From JBAZDV01 sp041669745 (lineage in GTDB: Archaea; Thermoplasmatota; Thermoplasmata; Methanomassiliicoccales; Methanomethylophilaceae): 15,014 nt of DNA. Under the pieces are notes generated by a model. The model was not told where the DNA came from. It worked only from the letters and a program-made list of their open reading frames with translations, and made no database searches. Below, one piece after another: positions 14,197-15,014 of the stretch. The position numbers and the translations under genes are program-made. Positions within the stretch are counted from its first letter, which is position 1. Each line of letters starts with the position of its first letter. The stretch lies in the NCBI GenBank assembly GCA_041669745.1, contig JBAYAO010000026.1, forward strand, positions 1 to 15,014, written 5' to 3'.

Positions 14197-15014
14197 TCAT
14201 CCAAATGCTGGTTTTCCATGTAATACGGAGATTTCTCCTTTTGAGAATCGGAGATATCCTTCGAAAGCCCCTTGGTGTACGAACCGTATTTCTCTCTGAT
14301 CTGCTCCTCTGCAGGTCTCGAGCGTTTTATGGCCCTTCTTATGTGGTCATCGGTTATCAACGGAGCATTCTCTGTCACGGCTATGTCACCGGCAGCGCGG
14401 ATCAGACCGCCCAACTCCCTCAGTCTGAGGGTGAGTCCTGTTTGGTTATCATGTTTGGCACGGGCCCTTCCTTCGGCTATTACGGCCTCTACGGCGCCGA
14501 TTGTGGCATGGGGGATGTGCCCGTCCATCTGAACCTCCTGTGCAACGAACTGTGCGTATTTGGCACGGTTCTCGGGGGTATCGGGCATCGAGACATCGAC
14601 CAATATCTCGTATCCGCAGCCGATTATCCTGGATCTCAGCGGTGAGAGTATGTTCTCGAGATCCTGTATGTTGCATGCGGCTACCAGGATGAAATCGCAG
14701 GGGACATTATCCACTTTGACACTGGCACCCGCACTCTGTGGATTGCGTCCAGCGATGGGGAACTTCCTTTCCTGCATCGCGGTGAGGATGAATCTCTGAA
14801 GATTGCCCAGATGCGAGATCTCATCAACGAAAAGGACACCTTCGTGTGCTTCGTGGATTGAACCCGGTACGACCCTTTCGTAGGCAGGTGTGCCCAGGCC
14901 CTGATGGCCTCCATAAGGATCGTGACGGACGTCACCCAATAATTCGGTTTCGGATGCACCTGTGGCAAGCACGAAGGGAGTCCTGTCCAACTTCACCAAG
15001 GTCTTTTGGTTGGA
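14181..15014 (-). CDS. LonB-like AAA+ ATPase without a protease domain (5' end outside window)
   Basis: The frame is open to the right edge, so 277 residues are visible and the Walker A and membrane segments expected for LonB would lie outside. Visible LonB features, numbered from the edge, are GDVRHDPYGGHQGLGTPAYERV (about 27-48), Walker B GVLFVDE (59-65), sensor 1 LVAACN (110-115), arginine-finger region LRSR (126-129) and the lid with LTLRLRELGGLIRAAGDIA (194-212). Archaeal LonB normally continues past the lid into a Ser-Lys S16 peptidase domain of about 200 residues. Here the chain ends about 48 residues after the RAIKRSRPAEEQ helix, with a polar tail (SQKEKSPYYMENQHLDDQ) and a TGA. The next gene begins on the other strand, so there is no room for a peptidase. 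It is probably an ATPase or chaperone-like paralogue. Confidence 0.8.
   Translation of the reverse strand, partial: SNQKTLVKLDRTPFVLATGASETELLGDVRHDPYGGHQGLGTPAYERVVPGSIHEAHEGVLFVDEISHLGNLQRFILTAMQERKFPIAGRNPQSAGASVKVDNVPCDFILVAACNIQDLENILSPLRSRIIGCGYEILVDVSMPDTPENRAKYAQFVAQEVQMDGHIPHATIGAVEAVIAEGRARAKHDNQTGLTLRLRELGGLIRAAGDIAVTENAPLITDDHIRRAIKRSRPAEEQIREKYGSYTKGLSKDISDSQKEKSPYYMENQHLDDQMFN

Noticed and set aside
1..15014. Pyrrolysine (UAG read-through) as an explanation for any gene end
   Set aside because: Only mptD and fbp end in TAG. Read-through would add just a few codons before another stop, and both proteins already have family-normal lengths.
1..15014. CRISPR arrays, tRNA or rRNA genes, transposases, integrases or prophage genes
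   Set aside because: No repeat arrays, cloverleaf-like segments or mobile-element proteins were seen on either strand; nearly all sequence is accounted for by the listed genes.

Overview
The window reads as chromosomal DNA of a euryarchaeon. The evidence is an archaeal-type glutamyl-tRNA synthetase, an archaeal AspRS, Trm1, class V fructose-1,6-bisphosphate aldolase/phosphatase, a short archaeal triosephosphate isomerase, an archaeal dihydroneopterin aldolase (MptD type), an Hjc-like resolvase and a LonB-type AAA+ protein. Several genes also carry a TATA element about 26 bp upstream of the start codon, as expected for leaderless archaeal transcripts. MptD fits a methanogen that makes methanopterin. 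A Thermoplasmata-related methanogen such as Methanomassiliicoccales is my guess from overall gene style, not a proof. No rRNA, tRNA, CRISPR array, insertion sequence or prophage is visible, and no gap exceeds about 200 bases.

Layout: (1) 1-128, + strand, the tail of a membrane protein, probably FeoB. (2) 132-1814, - strand, gltX. (3) 1890-3149, + strand, a UbiD-family decarboxylase, divergent from gltX across a 75-bp region that holds two opposed TATA boxes. (4) 3153-6630, - strand, purA, trm1, a THEP1-type NTPase and mptD; THEP1 and trm1 are translationally coupled. (5) 6833-7738, + strand, nadA. (6) 7834-9779, - strand, an Hjc-like nuclease and aspS, each with its own promoter. (7) 9903-14196, + strand, fbp and tpiA as a gluconeogenic pair, then a secreted membrane-anchored phospholipase D-like protein followed with no gap by a GNAT acetyltransferase. 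(8) 14181 to the window edge, - strand, a LonB-like ATPase that ends without the expected protease domain.

Most of this is core metabolism and translation. FBP aldolase/phosphatase and TIM together convert triose phosphates to fructose 6-phosphate. NadA feeds NAD synthesis, PurA feeds AMP synthesis and MptD feeds pterin cofactor synthesis. GluRS and AspRS may both feed transamidation routes to Gln-tRNA and Asn-tRNA. The UbiD protein is a candidate for the decarboxylase of the archaeal modified mevalonate pathway.

The least ordinary items are the LonB-like protein with no peptidase domain at this locus, the LTD-PLD-PLD-PKD-TM surface protein, the AspRS anticodon-site residues, and a possible 27-residue ORF coupled to mptD. 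I see no clear multi-gene novel defence or mobile system. Start codons were revised for several genes using TATA spacing, Shine-Dalgarno matches and family N-termini.
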